Assembly (NCBI GenBank): GCA_030432565.1
Contig: JAUIGV010000003.1
Location: 62,001-126,000, forward strand
DNA: 64,000 bases
Direction: 5' to 3'
From: Verrucomicrobiia bacterium
Lineage (GTDB): Bacteria > Verrucomicrobiota > Verrucomicrobiia > Verrucomicrobiales > Akkermansiaceae
Part shown: in pieces, positions 45,365-54,585 of the stretch
Numbering within the stretch: the stretch's first letter is position 1
How the letters are laid out: each line of letters starts with the position of its first letter
Translations under genes and position numbers: made by a program
Notes under the pieces: generated by a model
The model's input: only the letters and a program-made list of their open reading frames with translations
What the model was told of the DNA's origin: nothing
The model's database searches: none

Positions 45365-46786
45365 ATGAGACGAATTATCCGGAAAGGACTCGGTCTGCTC
45401 AAAAGCCTTTTGCTGGAGAACCGTATGCTATTGGTCACTGCAATGGTATTGTTGGTGTCCGGTGGCTTGCTGACTGTGACTGTCCTCTGGCCTGCTTATA
45501 AAGATCCGGGTTCGAAGATGTATGATTCAAGTCTGGGCTATGCGTCCTTGATGCGGAAGTTGGGAAAAGCCTTCCCCGTGGTGACCGCGGAGGTCCGTGA
45601 GCGTGAATTCATCAAGCCTTTACTGGCCGAGGGGACTTGTTCGGCAGACCCCTACCTCGTGCCGGTGGTGCCCATGTCGAAAATCACTTCGGTGAAGATT
45701 GAAGAGGGGCAACTTGTGGAGAAAGGAGACCTCTTGTTGACACTTGATCGCGTGAAAGCCGAGATCAAATTGGAGTCGGCCAGACTGGCACTTTCGACTG
45801 CGCTGGCGGAGTTGGAGCGCGTTAAGGTCGGCTCGGCTTATGTGCTTGCCCAGGAAAGACCCGATCGGGAAAAAATTAATCTCGAGGCCTCGATCGAGCG
45901 TGCCAGGCAAATGGTGGAAAAAGTCGAACGCTATCGTTCTGCTCAAAAGGAGGGGCTGATTTCACGCACTGCTCTATTGGAAATCGAAAGGGAATACATC
46001 GATGCCGTTCAGGAGAAGGAGCTGGCCGAGCTGTTTCTCACGATGTCAGAGAAGGGTGTTGAGCAGAGTCGGCAAATCGCGATCAATGCCGTTGATGATG
46101 CCCGTAAGGCTTTGAAACATCGTGAGCAGGAACTGACCGAGTATGAAGTTTACGCGCCAATTTCCGGAGTGGTTGAACGCGTCTTGATGCGTGAGGGAGA
46201 ATACAATCAGGACAGTGGCAAACCGGGGTTTGTCATCGCTTCCGGATTGTGGTTCGAAGGCTATTTTGATCAGGCGGATTTCAACTGGGTGGATGAGAGC
46301 CTGAGCGGGGTGGCCTATTTGGAAAGCTATCCGGGCCTTGAGTTGGCGGTTGAGGTGGAGCGGATCGTTCCGGTGGTGAGTTTCAACCAAGGGGGGCCGG
46401 AAATTAACCGTCCCCTTCGACCGCGGGGCACTGGTGCTCCGGAATGGGCGGCGACATTTCAGGTGAGGCTAAGGTTCCATGCCGTAGGAAAGGAAGTTCG
46501 ACTTGCCCCTGGAATGACCGGGTTTGTGAGGCTGGAATCCAAACGGACTTCGCTCGCCGTGCCGCGAGAAGCCTTGACTTCAGTTTCGGCCGGGAAGGGG
46601 TTTGTCCACGTGGTTGGTGAATCAGGTAAGCGGGAGCTTCGTGAGGTCAGCGTGGGTCATGTGGATGGCATCGCCGCTGAGATCCTTTCCGGCCTGAAGG
46701 CTGGCGAGGTGGTTATCGCTGACGGTCACTGGGGGTTGCTCGATGATGATGGTATCGAAGTGGTATCCAGGGAGGGGTGGAAATGA
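45365..46786 (+). CDS. HlyD-family membrane fusion (adaptor) protein
   Basis: 473 residues from ATG 45365. It has one N-terminal membrane helix (ENRMLLVTAMVLLVSGGLLTVTVLW), a lipoyl half (VVPMSKITSVKIEEGQLVEKGDLLLTLD), a long coiled-coil hairpin (SARLALSTALAELERVK...EREYIDAVQEKELAELF), the second lipoyl half (YEVYAPISGVVERVLMREGEY), and beta-barrel plus membrane-proximal regions. No ABC or RND pump is nearby, but the NodT-like factor at 40404 could be its outer-membrane partner. It overlaps the next gene by 4 bp (ATGA). Confidence 0.9.
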   Translation: MRRIIRKGLGLLKSLLLENRMLLVTAMVLLVSGGLLTVTVLWPAYKDPGSKMYDSSLGYASLMRKLGKAFPVVTAEVREREFIKPLLAEGTCSADPYLVPVVPMSKITSVKIEEGQLVEKGDLLLTLDRVKAEIKLESARLALSTALAELERVKVGSAYVLAQERPDREKINLEASIERARQMVEKVERYRSAQKEGLISRTALLEIEREYIDAVQEKELAELFLTMSEKGVEQSRQIAINAVDDARKALKHREQELTEYEVYAPISGVVERVLMREGEYNQDSGKPGFVIASGLWFEGYFDQADFNWVDESLSGVAYLESYPGLELAVEVERIVPVVSFNQGGPEINRPLRPRGTGAPEWAATFQVRLRFHAVGKEVRLAPGMTGFVRLESKRTSLAVPREALTSVSAGKGFVHVVGESGKRELREVSVGHVDGIAAEILSGLKAGEVVIADGHWGLLDDDGIEVVSREGWK

Positions 46787-48141
46787 AGTGGATTCCTCCG
46801 TGGTCGTTACCCAAGCTAGCTGCGCTTGGAATGATGTTCACTGGTGGCGGGCTTTTGTTGATTGGGCTGCTTTCTCCATGGATGGTAATTCCGGTTGCAG
46901 TGTTGGACGGGGAATTGGTCGTGCGTGATGCCAGAGCCACTTTTTGGTGGAAAATTGCTTTTTTGGCCGGGCTCACTTTGTCGGCTGGCAGCCGCCTTCT
47001 CATCCGAAATCGGGAGCGTGGTCAACGGTGGAGCTTGCGGATTTTGGTAATGCTCCTGCCCTTGCTTCTTGCCTTTCCTCAAGGAGTTATCGTACATGAT
47101 GAAGAGACCAGCGGTCACCTTGCCTGGCTCCAGCAACAACATGACTCCATGACCTGGTTGGGTGGGGATGTCTTTCTTGCCCAGGGCTTGAGATATCAGC
47201 AGACGATGCCTGTTGTTGATCTGGCCAACCCTCCCTTGAGGCTTGCCGCCTTTCGCCCTCCTTCGGTCGCGCCTTGGTCATTGGGGATTGCCGAGCTTCC
47301 CGATTTGGTTTGGTGGTTTGGATATAATCCTGCCTTCAACCAATTCGTGGCGCGGGGCTGGGTGGGGTCGATTCTTGGTGTTTCGATATTGCTCGTTGGT
47401 TGGCTGGGCTGGCGGCGCAAAGATGCTGAGATCGGCAGCCGAAGTGGAGACTTCAAGGTTGCGGCGGGAGCTTTCGTGGTAGGATCGGGAATTTTTACGA
47501 TTTTGGCCATTGCTCCAATTTTAGGTGCGTCGCATTACTTGCGAGAAGCCCGCCGGGAAGCTTTGGATGATCATCCCCGTGAGGCGCGTGCCGACCTGGA
47601 GCGTGCCTGTTGGTTCATGTCTGCGCTACGGTTTGATACCGGAGTGATTCAGCAATTGGGTCGTTTGGATTTGGCCTGTGGCGAGCTGGATTCGGCGAGA
47701 GCCGGCTTGAGCCGGGCCCGGTCGTTGCGGGATGACTCCTACAGTCAGCGCTCAGCTCTTGAAGTAGAAGGTCTTCTTTCGCGCAAGATTACTTCTCCCA
47801 GTGTTCGTCGGGAGGTTTCGAGAATGTTGGTGAGTATCGCGGTCGAGGACGCAAACAGCGGCAGGATCGAGGATGCCCGGCGGAGATTGGAGATGGTTTG
47901 CCAGCGCGAACCCGCAGCGATCCAAGCCCGGTTTCATCTGCAGTTGCTCTCTTTGCATGGAAATCAGATCGGAGTGAACCGTCGTTGTCGGGCTGAGATT
48001 GAATCTCTTTATAAATCGTTTCAGCGGAAGGAGAAGAAGGGGGTTCTCTCGGCCTCGTGGCTCATGTTGGCTCAGGGCGAACTCCAGTTGGGCCGCGTGG
48101 CGGAAGCTGCAGCGGCGAGAGAAAAAGCCCGAAAGTTGTGA
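46783..48141 (+). CDS. membrane protein with periplasmic TPR-like region, glycan operon
   Basis: 452 residues from ATG 46783, overlapping the HlyD stop by 4 bp. There are four or more membrane segments (LLLIGLLSPWMVIPVAVL; FLAGLTLSAGSRLLI; GVSILLVGWLGW; GIFTILAIAPILGASHYL). A C-terminal 200-residue helical domain has TPR character (SYSQRSALEVEGLLSRK; GRIEDARRRLEMVCQ; QGELQLGRVAEAAAAREKAR). The function is not recognised. The HlyD gene upstream and the GT-C gene downstream (4-bp overlap with GTG) place it in the secretion/assembly step. Confidence 0.7.
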   Translation: MKWIPPWSLPKLAALGMMFTGGGLLLIGLLSPWMVIPVAVLDGELVVRDARATFWWKIAFLAGLTLSAGSRLLIRNRERGQRWSLRILVMLLPLLLAFPQGVIVHDEETSGHLAWLQQQHDSMTWLGGDVFLAQGLRYQQTMPVVDLANPPLRLAAFRPPSVAPWSLGIAELPDLVWWFGYNPAFNQFVARGWVGSILGVSILLVGWLGWRRKDAEIGSRSGDFKVAAGAFVVGSGIFTILAIAPILGASHYLREARREALDDHPREARADLERACWFMSALRFDTGVIQQLGRLDLACGELDSARAGLSRARSLRDDSYSQRSALEVEGLLSRKITSPSVRREVSRMLVSIAVEDANSGRIEDARRRLEMVCQREPAAIQARFHLQLLSLHGNQIGVNRRCRAEIESLYKSFQRKEKKGVLSASWLMLAQGELQLGRVAEAAAAREKARKL

Positions 48142-51100
48142 AGCGATATCGGGGCAGAAGAGCATTACTGGCAATCTCGATTTCATTGGTCGGATTGCTC
48201 GTTGTCGAATGGTTGCGACCGTCCCATCAGGTGCCTGTTCCGGTGGAGCTGCCACGCGGGGCTCATTGGATTTCAAGTCCGGATTCAGCACAAACGACAG
48301 GTTGTTTTCGGCATGATTTTGAATTAAAGCATGAAGTGGTTGGCGGTTGGTTGGCGGTGGCAGCCGAAGGAGGCTTTGAGGTGATTTGTAATGGGAATAC
48401 GGTTGGGAAATACTCGCTTTGGCGATCAACGCGACCGTTCCAAAACGGGCTTTCGGAATCGGGTCAGCGAATTTACGGCGGGGAGCCGGCGATGGCGCTG
48501 AACTTCCCTCGAGAGTATCAATGGGATTTACACGCGAATGAGAAGTTGCCGGTATGGTTGGACCTTCGCCCATTTGTACGACGGGGATGGAATGCGCTCT
48601 CAATCGAACTCCAAGCGAGGAAGCCGCGTGCCGCGCTTGTTGCGTGGGGTGAATTGACTCTTAAGGATGGCTCGGTGGTGGCATTGGGAACGGGGCGGAA
48701 TTGGCTGGCCGAGCCCGTGCCAAAGGGGACGACCCAGTTCGAGTGGACGCGCCCCGAGGTCAGGCTGCGTGGATGGAGAAATGCGGAGGAAAGAAATCCT
48801 GCGGGAAGGACAATGATGCGGGTGGCGCCCGACGCTGCTTTCGCCCGTCCTTTTGCCGCCCCCATGCTCAGCCGGCCCAGCGGTGGGTCGGGGCCCGGAG
48901 ATTGGGTTCTCCACTTCGACCATCACGCAGGAGAAGCTGAAGCGTTTCTCCGTATTCTTGCGAATGGTCCCTACCGGGCTTGGTTGAATGATCATCCGAT
49001 TCAGCCGGAATCGCGCGCCAACTTGGGGCTCGCCGAAGGTGGTTGGCAGGTGAGGTGGGAAGGGAGACGTCCGCTTGCGGTAAAGCCGACCCTTATGGAT
49101 CCAGATGACCTCAGTGGTGGATGGGGTGGTGATCGGTTTGCAGATCCGCGTCATGGAGACCCAACTGCGGATGCTCTCAAGAGCGAGGAGAACCAGGCAA
49201 ATCGAACCCGTGAACGTCCGACTGCCAATCGGCAAGGGCAGCTTCTCTATGATCAGTATGGCGAAAAGAAGGAAAAAGGCCGGGAATCGGACCCGAAGGG
49301 ATTTCTTGAGGAACCGGTGAGACGAACACCTTTGAATGTGGCTAGGGACCGTTCGGTTGAACAATTTTCAGCTTTTGGAGTTGGCCGCTTGCTCGTACGT
49401 GGGAGAAACGAATTACGGATTAGGATGGTGGACGACGCGGGTGATCGCTACGGGAAAACCAGGCCCTCCAAGCTGGCGGTTGATGGTTGGAAGCGAACGA
49501 GCGGAGTTTGGGAAAACTATACCGGAGGAGAGATGTGGAAGCGCACCGAGCCTTGGGGAAGTGAAGGTCCGGTAGAGAGCGGGATGAGGATACAGGAATT
49601 GAGCGCTGCGGTTCCGGCGATGAAGTTCTTAGGCCACGCCGGCCGCCCAACTCAACGCCGGCTCGTTGCCCCTCTGCTGCTAGTGGTTGTGTTTTTAGGG
49701 ACCGGACTTCTTCTGCGATGGCGAAGAAACTCAAGGCTGAGTCGCTGGATCGAAAGGGACTCTTGGATTCCACCGGTGTTGTTGTTGACGCTCGTGATTC
49801 TTGGATTTCATGCGGTGAAGGCTGCGAACTTGGAACGGTCGGAGCTTCTGTTTTTCAGGTCGGCAAATTGGCCCGTGCTGGCTCTTTTAGCTGCAGGGTT
49901 GATGGCTTGGCTCACTGTGTGGGCGATGAAGAGGCCACAGAAATCCGGACCTCGATCGATTCGCTGGGAGCGGCCTGCAGTCATTCTAATCCTAGTTTTG
50001 GTGGCGGCTTTACGTGCCTGGAAGATGGATTACCAGCCGATTGATGACGATGAGTTCGCCTCGATTCAGGCGGTGGTGGCGATTTCAGAAACCGGGGTGC
50101 CGGAGATTGGTCAGGGAATCTGGTATACCCGTAGTCCGCTTTATCACTATGCGGCCGGATTGATGGCTTGGATTTTTGGTCCTCACCTTTGGGTTCTTCG
50201 TGGGTTTTCTGTTCTGGCGGGAGTGATTACAGGATGGGTTTTGTGGGCCATGGCCCGCACGATCTTCAAGGATCCCGGGATCGCGATCGGTGCGCTTCTG
50301 CTATACGCGGTGCATCCGTTTTTGATCTTCTCATCCCACATTGCACGATTTTATCAGCAACAGCAATTGTTCCTACTTTTGGGGATCTGGGCATTTATTC
50401 GAGGTTTCGTTGACGCAGATGGGGGAGACCGTTGGAGGTTGGGATCGCTGGCCGCTTTTACGGCTGCCATTCTCACCCAGGAAATCTCCGTGACGATGGC
50501 ACCGGTCATTTTGGTGGTGTTCGTGCTCTTTGGGCGTCGTACTCATTGGCGCTCTGACCTGAAGCTGATCATTGCCAGCTGTGTGGCGGGACTCGCAGTG
50601 TTCATTGATGTCTTCGCCTTTCAAGTGAAGTGTCTCACCCGGGGAGTCGGAGTTTCGCCGAATGTTGAGGCTACGATTTCACCAACCTTCTGGGAGTTGG
50701 GCAACTTGGTTTCGATGGCAATCGGATACTCGAGGCTACACGTCGTTCTCAGCTTGTTCGTTTTGATTTCACTAGTGGCGGCGGTTCGTTCAAAGAAGCG
50801 TCCGGTTCTAGCTCTGCAGGTGTTTGTTCTCGGAGGAATTATTGCCTGTAATTTTCTCATCACCTCGGTGAGCTTCCGTTATCAATACACACTCATTGCC
50901 TTGTGGATTCTTTTGGGTGTTCATGGAATCGCAGTCACTTCCTCGTGGCTCACACGGAGAGTTCAATTGAATCGACCTGAAGTGATGGGAAGACTCACCT
51001 CGGCCTCTTGTATTATTATCGTATTAATCTCATGGAGTCCTTGGCGTATTGCAGGGTCTTACGATGAGAAAATCCTCGGAGATCCGATCACGCCATTGCG

Positions 51101-51530
51101 TTATGTCGCTGCGATGGAGCGGCAGGGCGACAAGATCATGATCACGGAGCCGCATCCGCATGCCGCCAAGATGGAAGTGGGCCATGCCGATTATGATTTG
51201 GTGGTTCCCTTACTTCATGACTTCACCTATCGGGATCAACATGGTGTCCTTCGCGACCGCAACGGAGATGCTGAAGTTGTGAATCATTTGGGCCGCCTTC
51301 AGGATGTTTTTGCTCGGGGTGACCGGGTGTGGATTCTATTAAATCGGGAGAAATTCCGGTCGCGTGGCAAGAACCTGCGGTGGGAATATCCGGGGGCTCG
51401 CGAGGAGTTGTTCATTCGCAGGAATTGCGAATTAGTGTTCCGTTCCCATCTGTGGAGCCTGTATCTTTGGGACCCCGCTGCAGGTCGTTACCATGGCTTC
51501 AGGCAGGAACCCGGAGGGTGGGTGGACTGA
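48138..51530 (+). CDS. GT-C glycosyltransferase (GT39/ArnT-like) with a large N-terminal carbohydrate-binding-like domain
   Basis: GTG 48138 overlaps the previous stop (GTGA); a longer ORF from 48057 starts inside the previous gene and is rejected. The 1130 residues are built as one helix near residues 10-30, an extracytoplasmic beta-rich region to about 505 (galactose-binding-like, like the N-terminal domains of rhamnosidases: LPVWLDLRPFVRRGWNALSI), then about ten membrane helices (about 508-1000) and a soluble tail. The catalytic loop is DYQPIDDDEFASIQA near residue 636, with the acidic motif of GT39/PMT/ArnT enzymes. It should transfer a sugar from a polyprenyl carrier outside the membrane. 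The N-terminal domain is unusual for GT-C. Confidence 0.8.
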   Translation: MKRYRGRRALLAISISLVGLLVVEWLRPSHQVPVPVELPRGAHWISSPDSAQTTGCFRHDFELKHEVVGGWLAVAAEGGFEVICNGNTVGKYSLWRSTRPFQNGLSESGQRIYGGEPAMALNFPREYQWDLHANEKLPVWLDLRPFVRRGWNALSIELQARKPRAALVAWGELTLKDGSVVALGTGRNWLAEPVPKGTTQFEWTRPEVRLRGWRNAEERNPAGRTMMRVAPDAAFARPFAAPMLSRPSGGSGPGDWVLHFDHHAGEAEAFLRILANGPYRAWLNDHPIQPESRANLGLAEGGWQVRWEGRRPLAVKPTLMDPDDLSGGWGGDRFADPRHGDPTADALKSEENQANRTRERPTANRQGQLLYDQYGEKKEKGRESDPKGFLEEPVRRTPLNVARDRSVEQFSAFGVGRLLVRGRNELRIRMVDDAGDRYGKTRPSKLAVDGWKRTSGVWENYTGGEMWKRTEPWGSEGPVESGMRIQELSAAVPAMKFLGHAGRPTQRRLVAPLLLVVVFLGTGLLLRWRRNSRLSRWIERDSWIPPVLLLTLVILGFHAVKAANLERSELLFFRSANWPVLALLAAGLMAWLTVWAMKRPQKSGPRSIRWERPAVILILVLVAALRAWKMDYQPIDDDEFASIQAVVAISETGVPEIGQGIWYTRSPLYHYAAGLMAWIFGPHLWVLRGFSVLAGVITGWVLWAMARTIFKDPGIAIGALLLYAVHPFLIFSSHIARFYQQQQLFLLLGIWAFIRGFVDADGGDRWRLGSLAAFTAAILTQEISVTMAPVILVVFVLFGRRTHWRSDLKLIIASCVAGLAVFIDVFAFQVKCLTRGVGVSPNVEATISPTFWELGNLVSMAIGYSRLHVVLSLFVLISLVAAVRSKKRPVLALQVFVLGGIIACNFLITSVSFRYQYTLIALWILLGVHGIAVTSSWLTRRVQLNRPEVMGRLTSASCIIIVLISWSPWRIAGSYDEKILGDPITPLRYVAAMERQGDKIMITEPHPHAAKMEVGHADYDLVVPLLHDFTYRDQHGVLRDRNGDAEVVNHLGRLQDVFARGDRVWILLNREKFRSRGKNLRWEYPGAREELFIRRNCELVFRSHLWSLYLWDPAAGRYHGFRQEPGGWVD

Positions 51531-51553
51531 AGCCCGGTTTCGTTTCCAGTAGA

Positions 51554-52525
51554 TCAAACAATCAACATGCAGTCGCCGTAGGAGTAGAAGCGGTATTTTT
51601 CTTCAACCGCTTTGGCGTAGGCTTCCATAATGAGTTCACGGGTGGCGAAGGCGGAGACGAGCATCATGAGGGTGCTGCAGGGGAGGTGGAAGTTGGTTTG
51701 CAGTGCGTTGATCGCTTTGAATTCGTGGGGAGGATAAATGAAGATATCCGTCTCGCCGTGGCAGGCTTCGATCTTGCGGTCGCGGGCGAGGTGTTCGAGG
51801 ACACGGGTCACGGTGGTGCCCACGGCGGCGATTTTTCTTGCGGCCTGCATTTTGGTGGCGGCTTCCTCGCTGAGGACGTATCGCTCGGAATGCATGTCGT
51901 GCTCGCGCGGGTCCTCGGCTTTCACGGGGCGAAAAGTGCCCACGCCGACGTGCAGGGTGAGAAAGGTGTGATCGAGTTTGGACAAGAGCTCGGGCGTAAA
52001 GTGAAGCCCGGCGGTTGGAGCGGCGATGGCACCTTCTTCTTTGGCGTAAACCGTTTGGTAACGATCCCGGTCGGCCTTGTCCGGTTCGCGGTCCATGTAG
52101 TGTGGCAGGGCGAGGTGGCCATGTTTGTCGAGGTCGGGCGGAGTGTTCCATTTGATCAGGCGTTCGCCCTTTTCGTTGGTTTGAACGACAGTTCCCGTGC
52201 TGCCTCCAATTTCGACGGTGCGGCCGTCCCTCATTTTTTTTCCGGGCCGAACAAGACACCACCAGTGGTCGGGGTCCGGAGCATCGGTGCGAACGAGCTC
52301 GATCTTGCCATCGTTCGAAAAGAGACGGGCGGGGATGACCTTGGTATCGTTGAGGACGAGGAGATGATCGGGCGGGAGGAGATCGGGGAAGTCGCTGAAT
52401 AGGTGGTGGGAGATCTCACCGGTCGCGCGGTTGATGAACATCATACGCGAAGACGAGCGGTCTTCCAAAGGTCGCGAGGCAATAAGTTCCGGCGGGAGGT
52501 CGTAGTGAAAGTCGGTGGTGCGCAT
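51554..52525 (-). CDS. queA: S-adenosylmethionine:tRNA ribosyltransferase-isomerase
   Basis: ATG 52525 begins MRTTDFHYDLPPELIASRPLEDR, the standard QueA N-terminus. The 323-residue product contains LVLNDTKVIPARL, a RYQTVYAKEEGAIAAPTAGLHFT block, LHVGVGTFRPV and the C-terminal FHLPCSTLMMLVSAFA. It makes epoxyqueuosine at the tRNA wobble position from AdoMet. The longer ORF from 52693 adds 56 non-homologous residues. It is convergent with the GT-C gene, 23 bp apart. Confidence 0.97.
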   Translation of the reverse strand: MRTTDFHYDLPPELIASRPLEDRSSSRMMFINRATGEISHHLFSDFPDLLPPDHLLVLNDTKVIPARLFSNDGKIELVRTDAPDPDHWWCLVRPGKKMRDGRTVEIGGSTGTVVQTNEKGERLIKWNTPPDLDKHGHLALPHYMDREPDKADRDRYQTVYAKEEGAIAAPTAGLHFTPELLSKLDHTFLTLHVGVGTFRPVKAEDPREHDMHSERYVLSEEAATKMQAARKIAAVGTTVTRVLEHLARDRKIEACHGETDIFIYPPHEFKAINALQTNFHLPCSTLMMLVSAFATRELIMEAYAKAVEEKYRFYSYGDCMLIV

Positions 52526-52865
52526 TTCCGGAGGGAGCTTTGACGTATCTTGTCGATTCTGCAAGGGCGGGAAATTGTTTGAGGCCGGGCACAGTGGTTG
52601 GCAGTTTGCTGGCAGGGATCGTTTTTTGGCCCGGTGGATTTGTTGTTGTGGGACTCTTGTCGATTTAAGGGGCGTCCCTTTTGCATCGGACAAGCCCTTC
52701 AGGCTGGTTGTTCTAGCTGATCAATGGAACATAAAGGGGCATTGAGCCATCGATGGGTGCAATCGGGTGGAAAGCGATGATATCGAGGGCCGGGTTCTTT
52801 TGATCAAGAACGGGTGGAGGAGGAGTAGGTTTGACCAGTGACCAGGCATTTGCCTAAGGTGTGAT
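52526..52865. other. 340-bp intergenic region between queA and the phosphoesterase gene
   Basis: A divergent intergenic stretch. It holds no ORF I trust (an ORF at 52515-52745 is antisense and unlike a protein). It contains a short 6-bp hairpin (GTTCTT/AAGAAC near 52801-52818) and a GGAGGAGGAG purine tract at 52827-52836. I see no tRNA, riboswitch or clear promoter by eye. Confidence 0.5.
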
Positions 52866-54557
52866 ATGAGAAAAAATGAGGCATCTGGCGCGGGCTTCTG
52901 CCGATCCGGGCTCACCATCATTACGATCTTGTTTTCTACTCTTGGTGTTTCGGGCCAGGAGAAGACCAGTCCCCCATTTCGCCCCGGGAGCACTACCCTT
53001 GTGGTCCTTCCTGATACCGAAGGCTATCCTGCAAAACGGCCCGGGACGTTTCACACCATGATGAAATGGGTGGCGGATCAGCGGGATGATCGCAACATCG
53101 CCGGAATCCTGCACGTGGGTGACGTTACCAATAATAATACGAGGGCCGAGTGGAAAGTCGCACGCGCGTGCTTCGATCATGTCGAAGGAAAGCTGCCTTA
53201 TGTTCTTGCAGCCGGGAATCATGACTACGACCACACGCCGGGCCGACTGACCTACATGAATGAGGTTTTCAAAGTTGGTGAACTCAAAAAGAAATCTGAA
53301 TTCGGAGGAGTTTTCGAGGCGGGGAAACTCGAGAACCATTATCAGTTGATTGGGATTGGCGGTCGTCGCTGGCTTGTTCTTTCTCTTGAGATGGGGCCGC
53401 GAAAGGCGGTGGTCGAGTGGGGGAACGAGGTGCTTGAAAGACACAAGAATGATCCGGCGATCGTACTCACCCACGGCTATCTTTATTACGACAATCAGCG
53501 GTACGATCATCGGCTCGGGAAGCAACGTGCCACGCCTTACAATTTTTACGGTGAAGGTGCCGATGGGGAGCAGCTCTGGGATCAACTTGTGAAACGACAC
53601 CCCAATGTCATGATGGTCGTCTGTGGTCACGTTTCATCCGCCTATTTAGGCTATCGTGCCGATGAGGGAGACTTTGGCAATGTCGTTCACCAGATGATGG
53701 TCGACTATGAGAAATTACGTGGGGGTGGCATGGGGTTCCTCCGGCTCCTGGAGTTTCTTCCGGATAATGAGACCGTGCAGGTCAGGACCTATTCGCCGGT
53801 GACGGGAGGGAAAAATCCACGCGGGTCCAAGTTGGAGGAGTTCGTTTTTAAACTCCAACCTGCAACCCGGTCTTATCGAAAAGATCCTGCGGTCACGCCG
53901 TCCGAGGCTCTTTCCCGCGCTCCGCGGAACCGTTATCGTTTTGGAGGACCGAGCGACAAAAGAGAGGTCCGTGATTCCCTGGGAGATCAAAACGGAAAAC
54001 TCACCGAAGGCGCTTTTCTCGATGGAGAGGGGCGGTTGGTTCTCTCCGGGGATGGGGCCGTGGAGTTGCCTCAGGGCCTCATCGAGGGGAAAACGGACAT
54101 GAGTTTTGAATTATGGTTTACTCCTACCGCGGAGAAATATTCGTGGTCGGCTCCGGTGCGATTTGGGAGTTCCGACGACTGGTTGACTTATGTCTTTCGC
54201 AATTTGACGACCCATCGAGCCGAGATCGCAGTCGACCGGCACAATGAGGATATTCAGCAGGGGGTTCCCGCCAAACCGGGGCGGATGATGCATGTCGTGG
54301 TGACCTACGATGCCGATGGCGCCGATTCCAAAGCCCTTCTCAGCTACTATCGGGATGGCATTCTTCGCGGAACGATGCCGACCTCGCTCAAGCTGTCGGA
54401 TGTCACCGAGAAGCAGAACCGGATCGGTCCGTTTGCCGGAATCTTCAATGAGTTTCGGATTTATGATTTTGCACTGAGTGCCGCCGAGGTCGGTGGCAGT
54501 TATAATGCGGGCTCTGAGAAGCTGGTCGTTGCGAAACCTGGGGATGGAGCCAAATAG
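52866..54557 (+). CDS. secreted calcineurin-like phosphoesterase fused to a LamG/concanavalin domain
   Basis: 563 residues with a signal peptide (TIITILFSTLGVSG). Phosphoesterase motifs appear in order: VLPDTEGYP (Asp), HVGDVTNNNT, AGNHDYDH, VLTHGYLYY and CGHVSSAYL. A C-terminal jelly roll follows (GEGRLVLSGDGAVELPQGLIEGKTDMSFELWFTPT; NEFRIYDFALSAAEVGG), typical LamG. It should cleave an extracellular phosphomonoester or diester; substrate unknown. No operon partner. Confidence 0.88.
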   Translation: MRKNEASGAGFCRSGLTIITILFSTLGVSGQEKTSPPFRPGSTTLVVLPDTEGYPAKRPGTFHTMMKWVADQRDDRNIAGILHVGDVTNNNTRAEWKVARACFDHVEGKLPYVLAAGNHDYDHTPGRLTYMNEVFKVGELKKKSEFGGVFEAGKLENHYQLIGIGGRRWLVLSLEMGPRKAVVEWGNEVLERHKNDPAIVLTHGYLYYDNQRYDHRLGKQRATPYNFYGEGADGEQLWDQLVKRHPNVMMVVCGHVSSAYLGYRADEGDFGNVVHQMMVDYEKLRGGGMGFLRLLEFLPDNETVQVRTYSPVTGGKNPRGSKLEEFVFKLQPATRSYRKDPAVTPSEALSRAPRNRYRFGGPSDKREVRDSLGDQNGKLTEGAFLDGEGRLVLSGDGAVELPQGLIEGKTDMSFELWFTPTAEKYSWSAPVRFGSSDDWLTYVFRNLTTHRAEIAVDRHNEDIQQGVPAKPGRMMHVVVTYDADGADSKALLSYYRDGILRGTMPTSLKLSDVTEKQNRIGPFAGIFNEFRIYDFALSAAEVGGSYNAGSEKLVVAKPGDGAK

Positions 54558-54585
54558 CCCTTTAAGGAAGTCACGCACCCGGGTG

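Noticed and set aside
48057-48137. Longer start for the GT-C gene at 48057
   Set aside because: It lies inside the previous gene in another frame and adds Gly/Ser-rich residues; GTG 48138 gives a GTGA overlap and a better N-terminus.
51329-52402. A 357-residue plus-strand frame overlapping the GT-C 3' end and opposite queA
   Set aside because: QueA is a clear match on the other strand; this frame is Gly/Val/Phe-rich and has no homology signs.
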